Source: a virus. Taken from it: a stretch of DNA of 64,000 bases. Below the pieces are notes generated by a model. The model did no database searches. It was not told where the DNA came from and saw nothing but the letters and a program-made list of their open reading frames with translations. The position numbers and the translations under genes were made by a program. Shown here in pieces: positions 25,985 through 40,300 of this stretch. The stretch's first letter is position 1, and each line of letters starts with the position of its first letter. The stretch lies in IMG/VR virus record IMGVR_UViG_3300031841_003798, positions 1 to 64,000 of that record. One strand, written 5' to 3'.

Positions 25985-28318
25985 ATGAGTATTTTCGACA
26001 AGTTTAAAGTCAACCCGTATATCAGCACATATGCGGGTGCGCCAGTAGACGCTTTTAATCAAGTAGCGAGTACACTGCAACAACGGTATGACAAGAACTT
26101 AGCTGATATGGATGCCATTGAGCAGCAGATGGCTGCTGTAAAAACAATGGATATCGATAAGCAGGCCAAGGCTGATATTACGAAAAAGTATCAGCAACAG
26201 ATTGAACAACTAAGTGAAGCACCAGAAAGCGCTAGCCGTGGTGTTCGAAGCTTAGCTCGTCAGTTTGCTACAGACCAAAACTTAATGCTCTTGCAGTCTA
26301 ACCAAGCAAAGCTGGCAGAATTAGAAGCAGCTATTGCTGAAGAGGATTACTCTGGATTCCAAGCAGATAAGCTGCGGCGTGCATTAAAATACTACGAAGA
26401 AGAAGGAGGAGCTGCAGCGGGATTGAAGTTTACCGGTTTTGCTCCAGGCGAATTGCATAGTCAATTCTATGAAGAGATTGACATTGGTAAAAACGTTGAC
26501 GAGCGAGTTAAGGGTATTGATGCCATTAAGTCTGGAGGCGCTCAATTTGATCCCCAGACTGGTCAATACACAGGTAATGCATTGAAAGAAGAAGTATCTG
26601 GAGAACGGGTGTATCGTAGTGCTATGGGCGTGCTTCAGGATGAAAAGGTGCGTAGGCAGGTTTATGACGAGTACGTATATAACAACCAGGGTGAGAAGCC
26701 TACTAACGAAGAGTTAGCTGAATACTTCGTTACTACATACGTTGATGGTGCATTAGCTAAGTATGCGCGTGAAGGTGTAGTTACCGATATCGATGGTGGC
26801 GGATCCAACAGAGGACCTGCAGCAAACACGATTCGCGGAGGTGTAGCGCCTGTTTCTTCAGTCGCACCTACTGCTACAATTGATGTTCCCGGCTTTATGG
26901 ATGAGGAAAAGGAGCCGCATCAAATCAATAATCGCCTGCGCGAGCTTGCTGCAATGCGTGATAGCGGAGAGTATCCAGACGGTGTTGATCCTAATGCTGT
27001 AGACTTAGAGTACACTCTACTCACCAATAGTTTACATACGGTTCTATTTGATGAAGAAGCAGGCGAACCATTAATTGGTAATGCCAATGATAGAGCTGCA
27101 CTTAAAAACATTCCAACTAATGAGTTGTGGACGATTATGGACACAACTACCGATGTACCTGAATTACAACAAGCGGTAGACGATTACCTCACTACTGGGG
27201 ATGCGACTAATCTAAAAACTCTGCTGCAGCAACGAAATGGTATGCAAGCATTTGCTCCAGTATCTAAGCAGTTAGGAAAAATAAGAAAAGACGCGTTAGA
27301 GCTTGCTCGAGATGCAGTAAAAGACCGAGATGATCTATCCCGTATGGTAAAGGCCAATCCATACAACACTCCGGAATACGAACAAGCCGTACAAGAATTA
27401 ACTCGTAATTACTTGACAGAGTATGTCAATGAGTTAGAACCATTTGTTGCTCGATTTGATCGTACTGGAGCAGAACAGTTAATTCGTAAGTACAATAATA
27501 ATTTAGACGACGAGACTGTTACTAATCTTGCTGATCAACTGTTTGATGCAACGCAGAAAAGACTGTTTAAAACAAACTACCGAGAAGCAACTAATGCCGG
27601 TCGAGCTGCTGTGGCTCAGGAACGCCGAGACATTAGCATTCAATCACTCGTTAGCCAAAATCAACTTGATGAGCTTAACGGAGCGTTGCGTAGTCAATTT
27701 GGTGGCACTCAAGCTAGTAGCAATTTAGAAGTCTTTAGTGTCATGGGTGAAGATGGGCGTGCAACTAGTTTAGATCCCGATTTACTTAATGAACTAAACT
27801 TTAGTCAAATGAGTATTGAACGAGTTGAAGTAAGTAATGCTGCTGGATTTATTCAGGTAAAAGTGCCTTCTCGTAAAGAAGACGAGGAGCCACGCCTGTT
27901 AAATATTAACTTAAATAAAGCTGCAGCTACTAACAACCTATCTAATATTCCAGAGGCAATCGTAGGTTATGCTCGCAACATTGCACAAGACCCTTACGCT
28001 AATGATGAGTTGAAAAAGTCAGCTCAAGATGTATCATTTGGTTTAGGGTATACTGAGGCCTTGAACAAAGGATTAGCAGCATTTCAAGCAAATGCTCGTT
28101 TGGGTCAAGGTGTGGAGCCCGCACCCATTGATGCGGACATTGTCAACTATGCATTTGGTCCAGTAACTCCTAAAACAAATACCGACGGTGAATACTACTT
28201 TGTGGATGGCAATGGTAAACACATGTTTGGTCCGATGGTCACATTTAAGAGTGCTAACCAAGCTATGCACTACTTGATTGATCAAGCTCGAGAAACGTAC
28301 AAATTAGGCAAGGCTTAA
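25985..28318 (+). CDS. Cargo/ejection protein, helical
   Basis: A 777-residue, mostly helical, acidic and Gln-rich protein. The N-terminus (FDKFKVNPYISTYAGAPVDA) followed by LQQRYDKNLADMDAIEQQM matches the PYxSTYxGxP...RYxxNxxxxD start I remember in crAss-like cargo proteins next to the polymerase gene. Long heptad-like stretches follow (about 30-130 and 380-560). No signal peptide, membrane segment or catalytic motif. It begins 7 bases after the lysozyme gene and ends 5 bases before the giant polymerase gene, so it is co-expressed and probably co-packaged with them. Confidence 0.6.
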   Translation: MSIFDKFKVNPYISTYAGAPVDAFNQVASTLQQRYDKNLADMDAIEQQMAAVKTMDIDKQAKADITKKYQQQIEQLSEAPESASRGVRSLARQFATDQNLMLLQSNQAKLAELEAAIAEEDYSGFQADKLRRALKYYEEEGGAAAGLKFTGFAPGELHSQFYEEIDIGKNVDERVKGIDAIKSGGAQFDPQTGQYTGNALKEEVSGERVYRSAMGVLQDEKVRRQVYDEYVYNNQGEKPTNEELAEYFVTTYVDGALAKYAREGVVTDIDGGGSNRGPAANTIRGGVAPVSSVAPTATIDVPGFMDEEKEPHQINNRLRELAAMRDSGEYPDGVDPNAVDLEYTLLTNSLHTVLFDEEAGEPLIGNANDRAALKNIPTNELWTIMDTTTDVPELQQAVDDYLTTGDATNLKTLLQQRNGMQAFAPVSKQLGKIRKDALELARDAVKDRDDLSRMVKANPYNTPEYEQAVQELTRNYLTEYVNELEPFVARFDRTGAEQLIRKYNNNLDDETVTNLADQLFDATQKRLFKTNYREATNAGRAAVAQERRDISIQSLVSQNQLDELNGALRSQFGGTQASSNLEVFSVMGEDGRATSLDPDLLNELNFSQMSIERVEVSNAAGFIQVKVPSRKEDEEPRLLNINLNKAAATNNLSNIPEAIVGYARNIAQDPYANDELKKSAQDVSFGLGYTEALNKGLAAFQANARLGQGVEPAPIDADIVNYAFGPVTPKTNTDGEYYFVDGNGKHMFGPMVTFKSANQAMHYLIDQARETYKLGKA

Positions 28319-28323
28319 TTACT

Positions 28324-31300
28324 ATGGCTGAAAACATTAACTTCGATAGCACTCCCGCAACGGCGAGTGACCGTAAGGCTGCCGCAGACTTTACGCCCCA
28401 AGCAGATAACCTTCAATTCGAGGGTGCACCTAGAGGGTATGAAGACACAGAACCTTTAGCGCAAGTTTCTGCTGCACAGCCAGCATTAAAGTATGCTCCC
28501 TATACTCAGTACTTCGGTAGTCTAAATACTCGGGATGCCGCGGCAGCTCGTGGTCAAAGTGCAGGCTCAAAGCTTGCTGGCGGATTGTACCAAGGTGTTG
28601 TCGGTGAAGTTATCGGTGGCACATTACAAGGTCTAGGCTCGTTCGGCATGTTTGCTGATAGCGAAGAAAACTTTTTGTACCAACTCGGAGAAGGCCTGCG
28701 TGAGCATACCATGGATGCTACGCCAATCTTTGAGCGTGAAGCAGGTAAAGCCTTTGCGTTTAATGACGTAGGCTGGTGGGCAAAGAATATGCCCAGCATG
28801 CTGTCTACATTAAGCATGTTTATTCCTGGTGCAGCTATTGGTAAAGGTGCAGCTATGTTAGGGCGTGCTGCAGCTGCGTCTGGTCGTGCAGGACGTATTC
28901 TTAAAGGAGTACAAGCGGCACAAAAAGCTGACAAAACTGTAGACAAAGCTGAAGCTGCTGCAGCACTTGCTGGAAAAGAAGCAGCTCTTGCTGGACGTAT
29001 GGAGTCTCAGGCGCAAACGATTGGTACTGCTCTTGGTATGCGCCATGCAGAGAATATTCGTGAGGCTATGGATATTCAACAACAGGCTACTACTGATTTT
29101 ATCGAGTCAGGCATGTCTGTTGAAGAGATGAAAGGCACTGAAGCCTATCGCGCTTGGAAAGCCGAGAATGGTGACCGTGAACCAACTCGTTACGACTTAG
29201 CTAAATATGTTGGAGGTGCAGCAGCTAAGCGTAGCTATGCAGTTAATTCCTCTAACCTGGTATTCGATTTAGCGCAAAGCGCTATGATCTTCAAGCCGTT
29301 TAAACTTCGTACTCGTGGTGCAAAAGCTACTACCGCTGAAGCTGCTGATGCAGCTAAGAAGTTAGGTGACAAGGTTGTAAAGGAAGCTAAGGGTAATCGT
29401 TTTAGTCGATTTGCGGATCGGTATGGCGAGTACATCGGAGGCATGGCTTCTGAAGGAGTAGAAGAAGCAGTTAACTTCATTGGTAGCGGAGAGGGCATCG
29501 CGTATGGCGAACAGCTGCGCGGTATGGAAAACGAAGGGTTCCAGAGTCGTTTGAACGACTACCTTAACGATGATCACCTGTGGGAGAGTGCGTTCTTTGG
29601 TGCGCTCGGTGGTGGTTTATTCCAAGCAGTAGGCGGAGCTTTTGGTAAGAAGCAGAATGCATTGCTTAAATCTTACGAAGAGCGTATTAAGACCCAGAAA
29701 TACTTTGCTGAAAAGATTAAAAAAGCAGAGGAAAAAGGTGACGTTAAGGAGGTCAAGAAGCTTAAGAATCAAATGATTACCAACCTTGCTATGCAAGCTG
29801 CGCAGCAAGGGCGGGTAGATCAATTGATTGATCAGCTTAACGATGAAGCGTACATCGAAGAGTTAGCTAAAACTGGCATTGGCACTAAGGAAGAGCTGAT
29901 GGAACAGCGAGAGCAGATTATTGAAACTGTTCTTACTGCAGAAAAACACTACCGTACTGCTAACCAGTGGGCCATTGACAATGGCATGGATGCATTTGCT
30001 CGAGGCGAATACCTTAAGGATTCTATCGATCAGCAGAACCTGTTAGACTATGTCAACAAACGTATTGAGGAGATAGAGGAAGAAGGTAACGTTCAGCAAG
30101 ATGAGCGTTCAGTTATGGCTGCTAAGAAAGCTGTGCTTGAAGACCTTAAGAAACGTATGCAAGGCAACAAGGTCGAGCAAGAAAAGTTTAAAGATCAGTT
30201 TATCGCATTACAGGAAGAGGTTACTAAGTACGAAGAGAAGCAGGGTAAGCCCATCGACATTAGTGCAGCTAACGAGGCAACGTATGAAAGCCAAGCATTA
30301 GCTGTGTTGCAGCAGTCTGCTAAAGACCGGTTAGCGTATATGAAGTCTGATGCTGCTATTGTACGGTACAACAAGCTGGGGCAAGAGACTGCTAAGAAGC
30401 AACAAAAAAAGCTTGAAAAGGATCTGCTTAAGAATATCTCCGAGATGGAGAATGAAGAGCAGTTAGAAGACTTTATCAAAAAGAGCCGCCGTAACAAAGA
30501 CACTAAGTTTAAGGAAGCGGCTGAGCGCAGGCTTAAAGAATTGCGTGAGCAAAAGAAGGTAGACAAGAAGGTTAAAACAGGTAAGTCTGAAGACTCTGCT
30601 GATACTACAGGCGAAGAAGGTTCATCTGAAGATGATGGTACTACTACTGAAACAGGTCAAACTACATTAGAGTTTCCTGAAGATGACGATCAATCTGGTG
30701 CTACGGATGAAGAAGATGCGCCGCCTAGTGGACCTACCCGCAAGCCTCTAGAGTTAGAACCTTTACCTGCATTGTTACAACGTATTCAACAAGAAGGTGA
30801 AGAAGCACGTGATGCTTTATTAGCTGAGTTAAAACAGGTTCGTGTAGATCTTACTAACGAAAAGAAACGAATTCGTCGTGCAATCGATGCAGCTAAAAAA
30901 GCAGGAAAACCTACAGCTACTTTAGAAGCAAACTATAAGCAAGCAGATGAAGAACAAGGAAAGTTAACCAAGGACTACATTCCTGCACTCCGGAAAATGG
31001 AGTTTAAGGAGGATAAGACTACAGTTACCAGCGATGGGTTTAAAGCACGGGAAGAAGGTTTAGATGAGTCTGAGGCTAAGCGTCGTGAGCGCGAACTCTT
31101 AGAAGATGGGGGTGCAAACGTATTTGCCTTAGATCTCATCCGAGCATTCTTACCGCACTTAACTGCAGGCAAAAGCTTGTTTGGATTACCCTTTGACGAA
31201 TGGCGTTTAGATAGTTCTAGCGCTAATGTCAAGGACGGTAGGTTAGTTATTGCTGACGAGGATGTAGAGAAATACAAAGCACTTCAAGCTGCATTACAAG

Positions 31301-34300
31301 GAAAAGCTAAAGTTCGCATTGTAGAGACCGACGAGTCTTTTGGAACAGAGTCGTCAGAGGAAGCAAGTATTTTTTCTCGGAAAGAAGCATCTCGAGTTGA
31401 TAAAATTCCTCGTAAACGTATTGACGGAAAGGTTCAATACAAGGTTAAACGCGGTAAAGAGCGTCACTATGCAATTGAAGTAGATTTAGGTACGAAGAAA
31501 GTTATTATTGGATACGTACCTCAGGCTACCACTGCATTAAAACATGCAGCCAGTTCATTGTCTCTGCTTAAAAAAGAAGAGCGTGAAGCTGCATTAGACC
31601 TTTTAGCTTCAGATATAACCGGTGATCGTTTTGCAATGCAAACGATGTTTGCTATGATGCACACTGGTGATTTCCAGGCATTAGAAGCAGTAGACCGTAT
31701 CATCACCTTACGCCGCATTTTAGATCGTCGTGATGGTGTGCCTTTAGATATTGATTTACGTCAAGAAGGGCGTGGTAGTCTGCTTCGTCCTAGTGTAGAT
31801 TCTACTGTTCGTTTAGGTGATCTGCACAATATCAATACCACGATTGAGGAACATGGTATTTGTATCATGGTTTCTGAGGGGCAAGACACCTACCTCTACA
31901 ATCTTAAAACGGGTCAACGAGAAGCACGTAAGCCTTATCAAGATGGTAAGAAAGGTCTTGATTCTAGTGAGGGTATTGACTATGGTAAGGGCTCATTCTT
32001 TGTGCCCATCCAAGCATCTGATGATGTAAACGATATTATCTACGTTCGTATCGGTGATGTACCGTTGTCTCGTATTGGCAACGGCGTTATTGAAGATGTG
32101 TTGGATACGTTGAAAGACCAACGCTTATCTGTTGAAGAGCGTACTGATGCTTTACGTGCAGTAATGGCTGTTCGACCAAACAGCAAAGAGCTGACTGAAA
32201 CCCAGCTAGCCAACATCACCAACAATCACCTTAAGAATGGTGCTATTGTAACTCCGACCCGTACCTACTTTGTACAGGGCGGTGTTGCTATCGGTGTCTA
32301 CAACAATAAGACAGGCGAATTTATTGCCACCGAAAGTGAGGCAGCTGGAGTGTCTACGGTATCGGATGCTATCGGCCAAATGAACTTCCGTGGCACAGTT
32401 CGCGATGGTGCTCAAGACTACTCTTTAGAAAACGATCGTATTGCTCAGTTGGTTCAGGAGGTGCAGTCTCCTGTTGCTCCTATTATTGATGCGCACGGTA
32501 ACTTTATTGGATACCGCCATCCTATTACTGCATTAGAGCAGCGTAATCCTAAGCTGTACAATCCAGATACTCGTCAGACTCAAGCTACTATTCAGGTAGA
32601 CATGAGCCAGTTGGTTGATGAGTCTACAGATGTGGTTGAGCCAGAGGACAAGAAGCCCAAGGGTAAGAAGAAAGAAGAGTCTTCTGGAGGTGTCAAGAAG
32701 ACGAGTGGTAAGAACCCTTTCTTTATGACTACTGAAGTAGCTGCGGAAAGTCAGCTAGATCGCCAAGCCACTGACAAAGAGCAGAAACAAGCAGAGGAGT
32801 GGTTAGACAAAAACTTACCACACGTTCCTTTCCGTCGTGTTCGTGGTTTAATTACGCGTGGTGGTGCTACTGCCTATGGTATTTGGGAACAGGGTACGGT
32901 ACAGGTTAGTGACCTAGCGGTTGTGGGTACCGAGTTTCACGAGGCGTTCCATGCTGTTATGGATACGTACCTGCCGGAAAGCCGCAAGGCTAAAATTCTT
33001 GCTGAAGCTGATAAGAAGTATGGTAACCCTACAAGCAAACAATTAGCTAAGCTTAAAGAGTTGTATCCCGATGCTACCGCATCAGAGCTGCAAGACATTT
33101 ATTTAGAGGAAAGGCTTGCAGAAGCATTCCGTGAGTACATGTTGAGCAGTGGGTTGAGCATGGCAGAAAAGAGTGCTACGGCACGATTCTTTGCTGAGTT
33201 GCTTGAGTTGATCCAGGCAATGTTTACTGGTCAGTTTCGTGCTCGCCAGTTGATGCAACAGATCAACAAAGGAACGTTTGCTTACAAGCCTGACGCACGT
33301 ACTAAAAACTATGTAAAGAAATACATGGCTGTACCGGGCTTTAGCGCACTGGAACTTAAGGAACTAGCCAGCGTTTTACCACTGGCTCTTAACGAAACTC
33401 TAGATCAAGTCAACCAATACTTAGCTGCTAAGCAGGAAGGACAAGAGAAAGCAAACGAGTTTCTCGACGAATACTATTCCGATCCTCAAGCGGCTAAACT
33501 AAAGGAGAAGGTGCGTCAAATCGGTGATGCTGTTGCTGCACGACGCACAGAACAACCTGAAACGGACGGGGAAAGCAAGCCGTTGGGGAAAAAAGAGATT
33601 GCAGAGTTAGTGTTAGAAGCTGCGTTTGAAGAACAAGGTGGTATTGAAACCTTGTTCTTCTGGGCTAGTGTTAACGCATCGGATAAGATGAAAGAACAAA
33701 TGGATGCAGACATCGATCGCATTCGTTTGAATAAAGATGCACTGGTCCGTGATATGCTTAATCGCAAGGGTGTTGTCAGTGCGCTTGTTGACACGCTTGA
33801 AGCTGATGTGATTACCGGTAATACCGATGCGCAGCAGTATGGCGGCAAGAGCATGATGGAGGTAAACCCGAAGGAAAAGATTCCTGCTAGCGTTCGCAAC
33901 TTGATCAGCCGTACCATGGCGATGCCTACTGTGTTAAGTGAGGCAGTGATCGAAGCCATGGAGCAAAATGACCCAGAGGTCCTGCGTGATGCGGTGCTTA
34001 AACATGCAGCGCAAAACACGTTCGATCAGTTCAGTCAGTTTGGCCTGCCGCGTATGCTAGACTTTAACCAAGTCTATCCATATCTGTTACACCACTTGTC
34101 TACTGCTACAAACTATGCAGAAATGCTGCAGCGGTTAGAAGATTTGGGTAGAAAGGGTAACCCGGATATGTTACTGCTTAAGGCTAAGCTTGAAGATTCG
34201 CGTACTCCAGAGCTTGTGCGTAATCAATTCTTTGTTGCATTCAAGCGAGCTAAAACTGATGAGATTAGTGTAACCACTAGAAATATATTAATCGGTGGTC

Positions 34301-37300
34301 GGTCTGAGTCTGTAACAGTTACAGATCACAATAAACCATTTCCTGCAGAAGCAGGTTTGGCATTTCATAACCGTCAAACCATTCAATCTAAGTTAGATGG
34401 TATGTCATCTAGCCAGATTGATGCAGCAATCAAAGCATTAAGAGATTGGGGTACTAAGTATGTAGATAAACCACTTACTGTAAAAGAGCGAAAGCAACTT
34501 CGCGAGTTATTACGAGCAGTAGGTTACACTACGCAAACTCCGAATGCGTTAAATGTAGCTCTAATGCGTTTACCTAATAACGCACTAGCCCAAATCGCAC
34601 AACAAGTAGCTACCTCCGTAGATCTGTTACAATCCAAAGTAGATAGCAACGATAAAAGAGCATTTAATATTTTAAAAACTGTTGCTGCAAACGTAGTTCC
34701 TGCTGACTATCAATCAGTTACAGTAGGATATCGCAATGGAGCTGGTACTACAGTATACAGCCACATGCTGCCGTGTTACCTCACTGAAGAAGTAGATCGG
34801 TTACGAGACAAGACATATCGAACCAAGGTTATGTCTCAAGATAGTCGTTTGCAACCAGGGCTAGCTTGGGAGGTTATGCTGCGAGACGGACAGCAAGCAG
34901 AGTTCCCTGTATACATGCGCTTTGGTCACTATAAGGGTAAACCTTATACAAAGTTGACTGTTGCTCAGCGAGCATTGTATGACATTGCTACTATGTATCC
35001 GGATGGTGGACGTAAGAATTCTGACAGTAGCTATATCGCTATTCCGGTGCCGTCTGATGCAGACAACACTATGCTTGTTCGGTCTATGTGGCTGAGCTTA
35101 AGCGCATCTAAACGCCGCAAAGAACTTCAACATATTATTGATGTAGACCAAAACACTAGCGATAGTCGTTTACCGCAAACCGTTGAAGAGTTAGAACAAA
35201 AATTTAAGCAGGAAGGCATTGAATACCTTGCTAAAATTGGTAAATCTGGGCGGAATGCAATTAAGAAAATTGCTGCTGAACGTAGCAAAAAAGAAAATCG
35301 CACGGTTACGTCTGAAGAAATTGCTGCAGAAATGATGGCTGCTCAGTTTCATTCAAACTGGAATACTGCACACTGGATCGGTGGAGCAGTAGAAGAGTTT
35401 GATAACGGAAGCACGATTCAAATGCAAAAACGCTTTAAACAAGTCTTGTCTCCTGGTACACCTAGCTTCTTAAATGAAGATAGTGACATGTTTGTAAGCA
35501 TCACTTTCGAAGAACCTATTAAAGAATACGCAGACGATGATCCGCGTAGCAAAGAGTTTGGTGCAGTTAAACGAGCCGACGCACAGACGTATGTTACGCT
35601 AGCGCACTACCGTCGAGTAATGCGCGCTCATGGTAAGCTTACTCCTGCCATGGATGCTGCTATTACTAAAGCAGAAAACCGAGAGAAGTTAACTCGCGGA
35701 GAACGTGCATTGTTGCGCCCATATAAACCATTCTACTATGGTCGTATTGAGCGCGGTGGTGTCCGTGTGGGTGTGCAGATTAAAAATTCTTTGTTTCCAT
35801 TAATTCCCTTAGATACAGAGGGTACAGAGCTTGATAAGCTCCGTGATTTTATGGAGACTAATAACATTGATCAAGCTCAACCAGTAACTGCGCATAAGGT
35901 TGGTCGTCCTAGTAACACAGTCAAACTTTGGACTAAGGATAACAAGTGGGATTCAGAGTCTGCTCAAGACTTTTCTGCTAGTGTTCAGACCCTTCCGATG
36001 GCACACTACCGTCAGCAGGTTCAGATTAATGACCACATGATGAACAGCGATACCATCGGTTGGGGTACGCAGGTCAGTAAGATCATCATGGGTGGCTTGC
36101 TGAGCATGGACAGCCTGACCATTGGCGGTAAAACTATGACTGGCCAGGAGGTCGTTGATCAACTTAAGCACAAGGAAAACGAGTTAGTTCGCAATCAGAT
36201 TAAAGAGATTCGCAAGCGCTACTTTACTAAAGAAGGTGAGTTAGATGAAGTAGCTATTCGTAAGTTGTTGCAAAGCGAGTTAGGTGATCAAGCAGCATCT
36301 GGATTACGTCAGCTTCTTGATGATGTCGAACATGGACGTGCGTCAATTACTAATCCTCATTACAAAGGTCAGATTGCTCTAGCTCTTATTTCGCTTATGC
36401 AGAAAAAGCATAAGCATTTGCAGGTGCCTGGTGGTACGCAGGTACAGGTTTCTGACTTAGGTCGGGACAATGGCGTGTCCGGAGATTTAGAGGGCATGCG
36501 CATCGACCCAAAAACAGGTAAGGTTTTACCAGCGCAGGTTATTACCTCTCGAAACTTCTTACCTAAGAAGTATCGCAACATGAGCATTGAGGAAATCCGC
36601 AAGGTTGATCCTGAAGCGTTGCAGATGGTGGTTTACCGTATTCCTGGTGAGGGCAAAAACTCTATGGCTGTAGTGGAAGTTGTAGAGTTCTTGGAGAATG
36701 GTCAAGATGGTATGATCGTTCCTGCTGATTTTGTTGCACAGATGGGTTCTGACTTCGACGTCGACAAACTGTACATCAATTGGAAAAGCGATCGCAGCGG
36801 TAAGAATGCTGAGATTTGGAACGAGTACTTTGACCTGATGAAAGGAGTGCTTACAGATCCTACTGTCTTTGAACAAGAAGTCCGTAAGCCTCAAGGTTTT
36901 GAACTTCTACAAGAATTAGCTAAAAAGCGTAAGGCAACTGCACGTGGGCGTCAGCTTAAAACTATGGATGGTACTATTGATACATACCTCCGTGGTAACC
37001 CATACAGTGGTTTATCGCAATTGCAGCTATGGGAAGACAACATGGCTGGCGTTAGCCTTAAGGGTATTGCAGCTAAAGCCAATACCTTCTGGCTCAACGT
37101 CGAGCGCTTTGGATTTGAAGTTGAATTTGAGACTAAGGCTGGAGGTATTACCAAATTAGACCCTAGCAATGTTGATTTGGCACACCGGCAGCTAACAGCA
37201 CAAGGTGTTGCTGCAGCTATGGACGGCGCTAAAGATCCGGTGTATGGATACTTAGGTTTAAACGAAAAGAACTGGGAGTTCTTTCATGACTTGTATATGC

Positions 37301-40300
37301 TAGGTATGAGCTTGGAAGATGCAATTAAGATTGCGAGTAATCCTCAGGTTGTCGCCGAGCTCAACTTTGAGGGGGACGCCTATTTAAAAACGGATCGGAC
37401 CGATGCTCAAAAAGCTGAGGATGCCGAGGCTATGGAGGTTTTCGAAGCCTACAAGAAAGATTGGCAAAAGGTATTGATGCCATTAAAGATGCTTGCACGT
37501 GTTGGAGAAAGCAAGCTTATCGATATGGCACAAGCTATTACTCCTGTTGCTGCAGGAGGACCCCGCCAGGCTGAGTTACGTACCGTTAAGCACAACGGCG
37601 CTGAAGGCGACGGTGTCCAAGATGTACCAATTCTGTCAGCTCACTTAGAGTTGACGGAGGCGATTAAGGAGATCATGGGTGGACTGCAGATTCATTACTT
37701 CACCATGAAGGATGCAACCGGCTTAGAGTTTGCAGCACACTTACGAGGTCAGACTTATATGTCTGCAGATAATTATTTAGGAGCTGCAGTAGGCGACTTC
37801 AAACGTATGGGTAAGATTAGTACTCTTATTGAAGAGGGTGCTACACAACGACCACAGCGTAAGCAACGCGAAGAAGGTGATTACAGCAATTGGAACATGC
37901 AGGACTTCATTAGCTACTTTGCTACTGAAGAGGGGCAAGCGTTACTAGAAGCAGATCCGGATTTAGCTCGGGTCTTGCAGCACACTCGGTTGGGTAAGGA
38001 GTACAAAGCTATGCCTGCTGGTACTCGCGATCAATTCCGTTTAATCAATCTCTTGCCAGTTGGGTTAAGTGATGCAGAAGTAGCTAACGACTTTAGTGAT
38101 TCCTGGGATGCATTACTTACAGACAGTAGTAAGCACCCTATTGCTAGCGCTTTAGGTACTGCTCTGGTAGAATACGAAGCTGAGCGTAGCGGTTGGCGTT
38201 ATGGTAGTGACACCTTCTCTCAACACTTGCCTCATAGTGTAGTTATGAATCTTACTGCAGTAGACAATGACACCAGTGGAAACACTGCTCGTTTAATTGA
38301 AGCTTTGAATCCTAATATACCTCAGGTATTTAGGCAAAAAGAAGCTGAAGCTAAGCGAGGAGCGGTTAAATATGTAGACAAAAATGGTCGTACACGTATT
38401 TACTTAGACCGCTATAATGCTGTTGAAGAAAAGTTTGAACGCGGGTTTGTTATTTTGCCCAACTCTTCTCAGCACAAAGGATTCAAAGGTTTAGTCAGTC
38501 TTGGCGCTATTGAACAAGCTTTAAGCGCAAATATTGCAGAAACTAAAAAGAAAAGTCGTTCTGTAAAGTCTGTGGGCACCGAAGAAAACTACGATACCCG
38601 TAAGCAACACTTAGAAGGTGTATTTGCTAGTGCAGGTATTCGAGTAAAGGTGCGTAAAGACAGATCTATCGAAGGTGCCGGTGAGGTAGTGTGGGATGGT
38701 GAGACTGGTGAGATTAAAGTGCACCCGAGTCGTATGGGTGGAGACACTGTGATCCACGAGTTTGCTCACATTTATGTTGAGCTGTTAGGCTACGAACACC
38801 CGTTAGTTCAAGATGCTATCAAGGAACTGCGTGGCACAGCTTTGTACCAAGAGATTAAAGAGTTGTATCCCAATCTTAACCAGCGGGACTTAGACTTAGA
38901 AGTCTTGGTTACTGCTATGGGCCGCAAGGGAGACAAGATCTTCAACAATGCTAAACAAGAAAACCGGTTCCAAACTTTAATCCGGCGTATCATTCGAGCT
39001 ATTGGTAAGGTGCTTGGTGTCCAGCAAGACACTGCTAAGTTCTTAGCTCAAAATATGATCGCTGGCGTTGGGCTCAATGCTAAGGATGTAAAGGCGTTTA
39101 AAGCAGAGCAGCGTATTAGTAAGCGTGTAAATGAAGCTAAGCTCCAAGAAGAGATTGTTCGCGAGCTGGGTGAGCGTACGCGTGAAATGCGTGAGTTGGG
39201 TATGACCAACGCTGAGGAGACTCAGATGATGAACGAGATCATCGAGGGTCGTCGGAAGATTGCCAATGTCAATGTAGAAGCAAGTAAGGCAGACGTTGTG
39301 TCGTCTGTAACTGACTTTGCTGAAGACATGCTGGAGCGAACTAATGCTTTTTTAGATGTCGGTCCTAAGTATTTAGCTAGTTCGCGGAATGTAGCAGAGA
39401 TGACTCAGAGCGATGTAGACTTCTTTAATTCTATTCGCCAGCTGAAACAAACCTTAAGTACACTAGAGCAGGCTGTACAAAACTTCGAAGAAACTGAACC
39501 AGGCGATAAAGTTCTGGAGTTCAAGAAGTTAAAGGATCGTATCCCTCAAGTGTTGCGCAACTTGCGTGATCTAGAGCGCGAAGCAGTCAATAACAAGCTT
39601 AAAGCTCAGAGTGCCAATCTCGAGATTCGAGAGATCGAAGAAAACTTGTTTGATCTAGCGGCTAATACTGAGCTGTCGCATTACATGCAAGACAGTGGAG
39701 CTGCTACTATGTGGTTACAGGGTATGGGTGAGCAGGGACCTGTGGTTCTTCAACTCTTAAAGAAACAGATCGACCGTGTCGTTGAGGGTGCTGCTATGGA
39801 AGTACGTAACGACAAAGCTGAAGTTGATCGTATTCTCGATAATTACGGAGATGCTCCGATCGAAAACCTGTTAGACGAAACAGGTCAAGCATTTATTAGC
39901 CCCATTCGCGATGCGTACTGGGAAGAGCGGGCCGAAGCTGCAGCTGCAGGAATTGATCTTCGTTTATGGGAAGCTCAAAATAATCACATGCCGTACACCA
40001 ATGAGTATTACGAGTGGTTGTACAGCAAGGAGAATCAAGAGATTCGTCAGCTTACTCGTAAGCTTAACCAGCTTAAGGAGATTAAAGCCAAGCGTGGTTT
40101 AACGGAAGAAGAAATCATCCAAGAAGAAGTTTGGAAGAAAGACTTAGAAGACTTACGTGTCAGCAATAACCGTTGGGGTAAGTTTAATGAGCACGACGTA
40201 GATGTTGAGGGCTATACTGCAGCTCGTGCTAAAGCTAAAAAGGATGGTACTCTTGAGCAGTTCGATCAAGAGCATCCCTGGGTACTGCGAGGATCTAAAT

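Noticed and set aside
33516-34019. 167-residue minus-strand ORF inside the giant polymerase gene
   Set aside because: It lies fully antisense to a clearly coding region with matching protein motifs, has Ser/Ala/Leu-rich shadow composition and no coupled neighbours.
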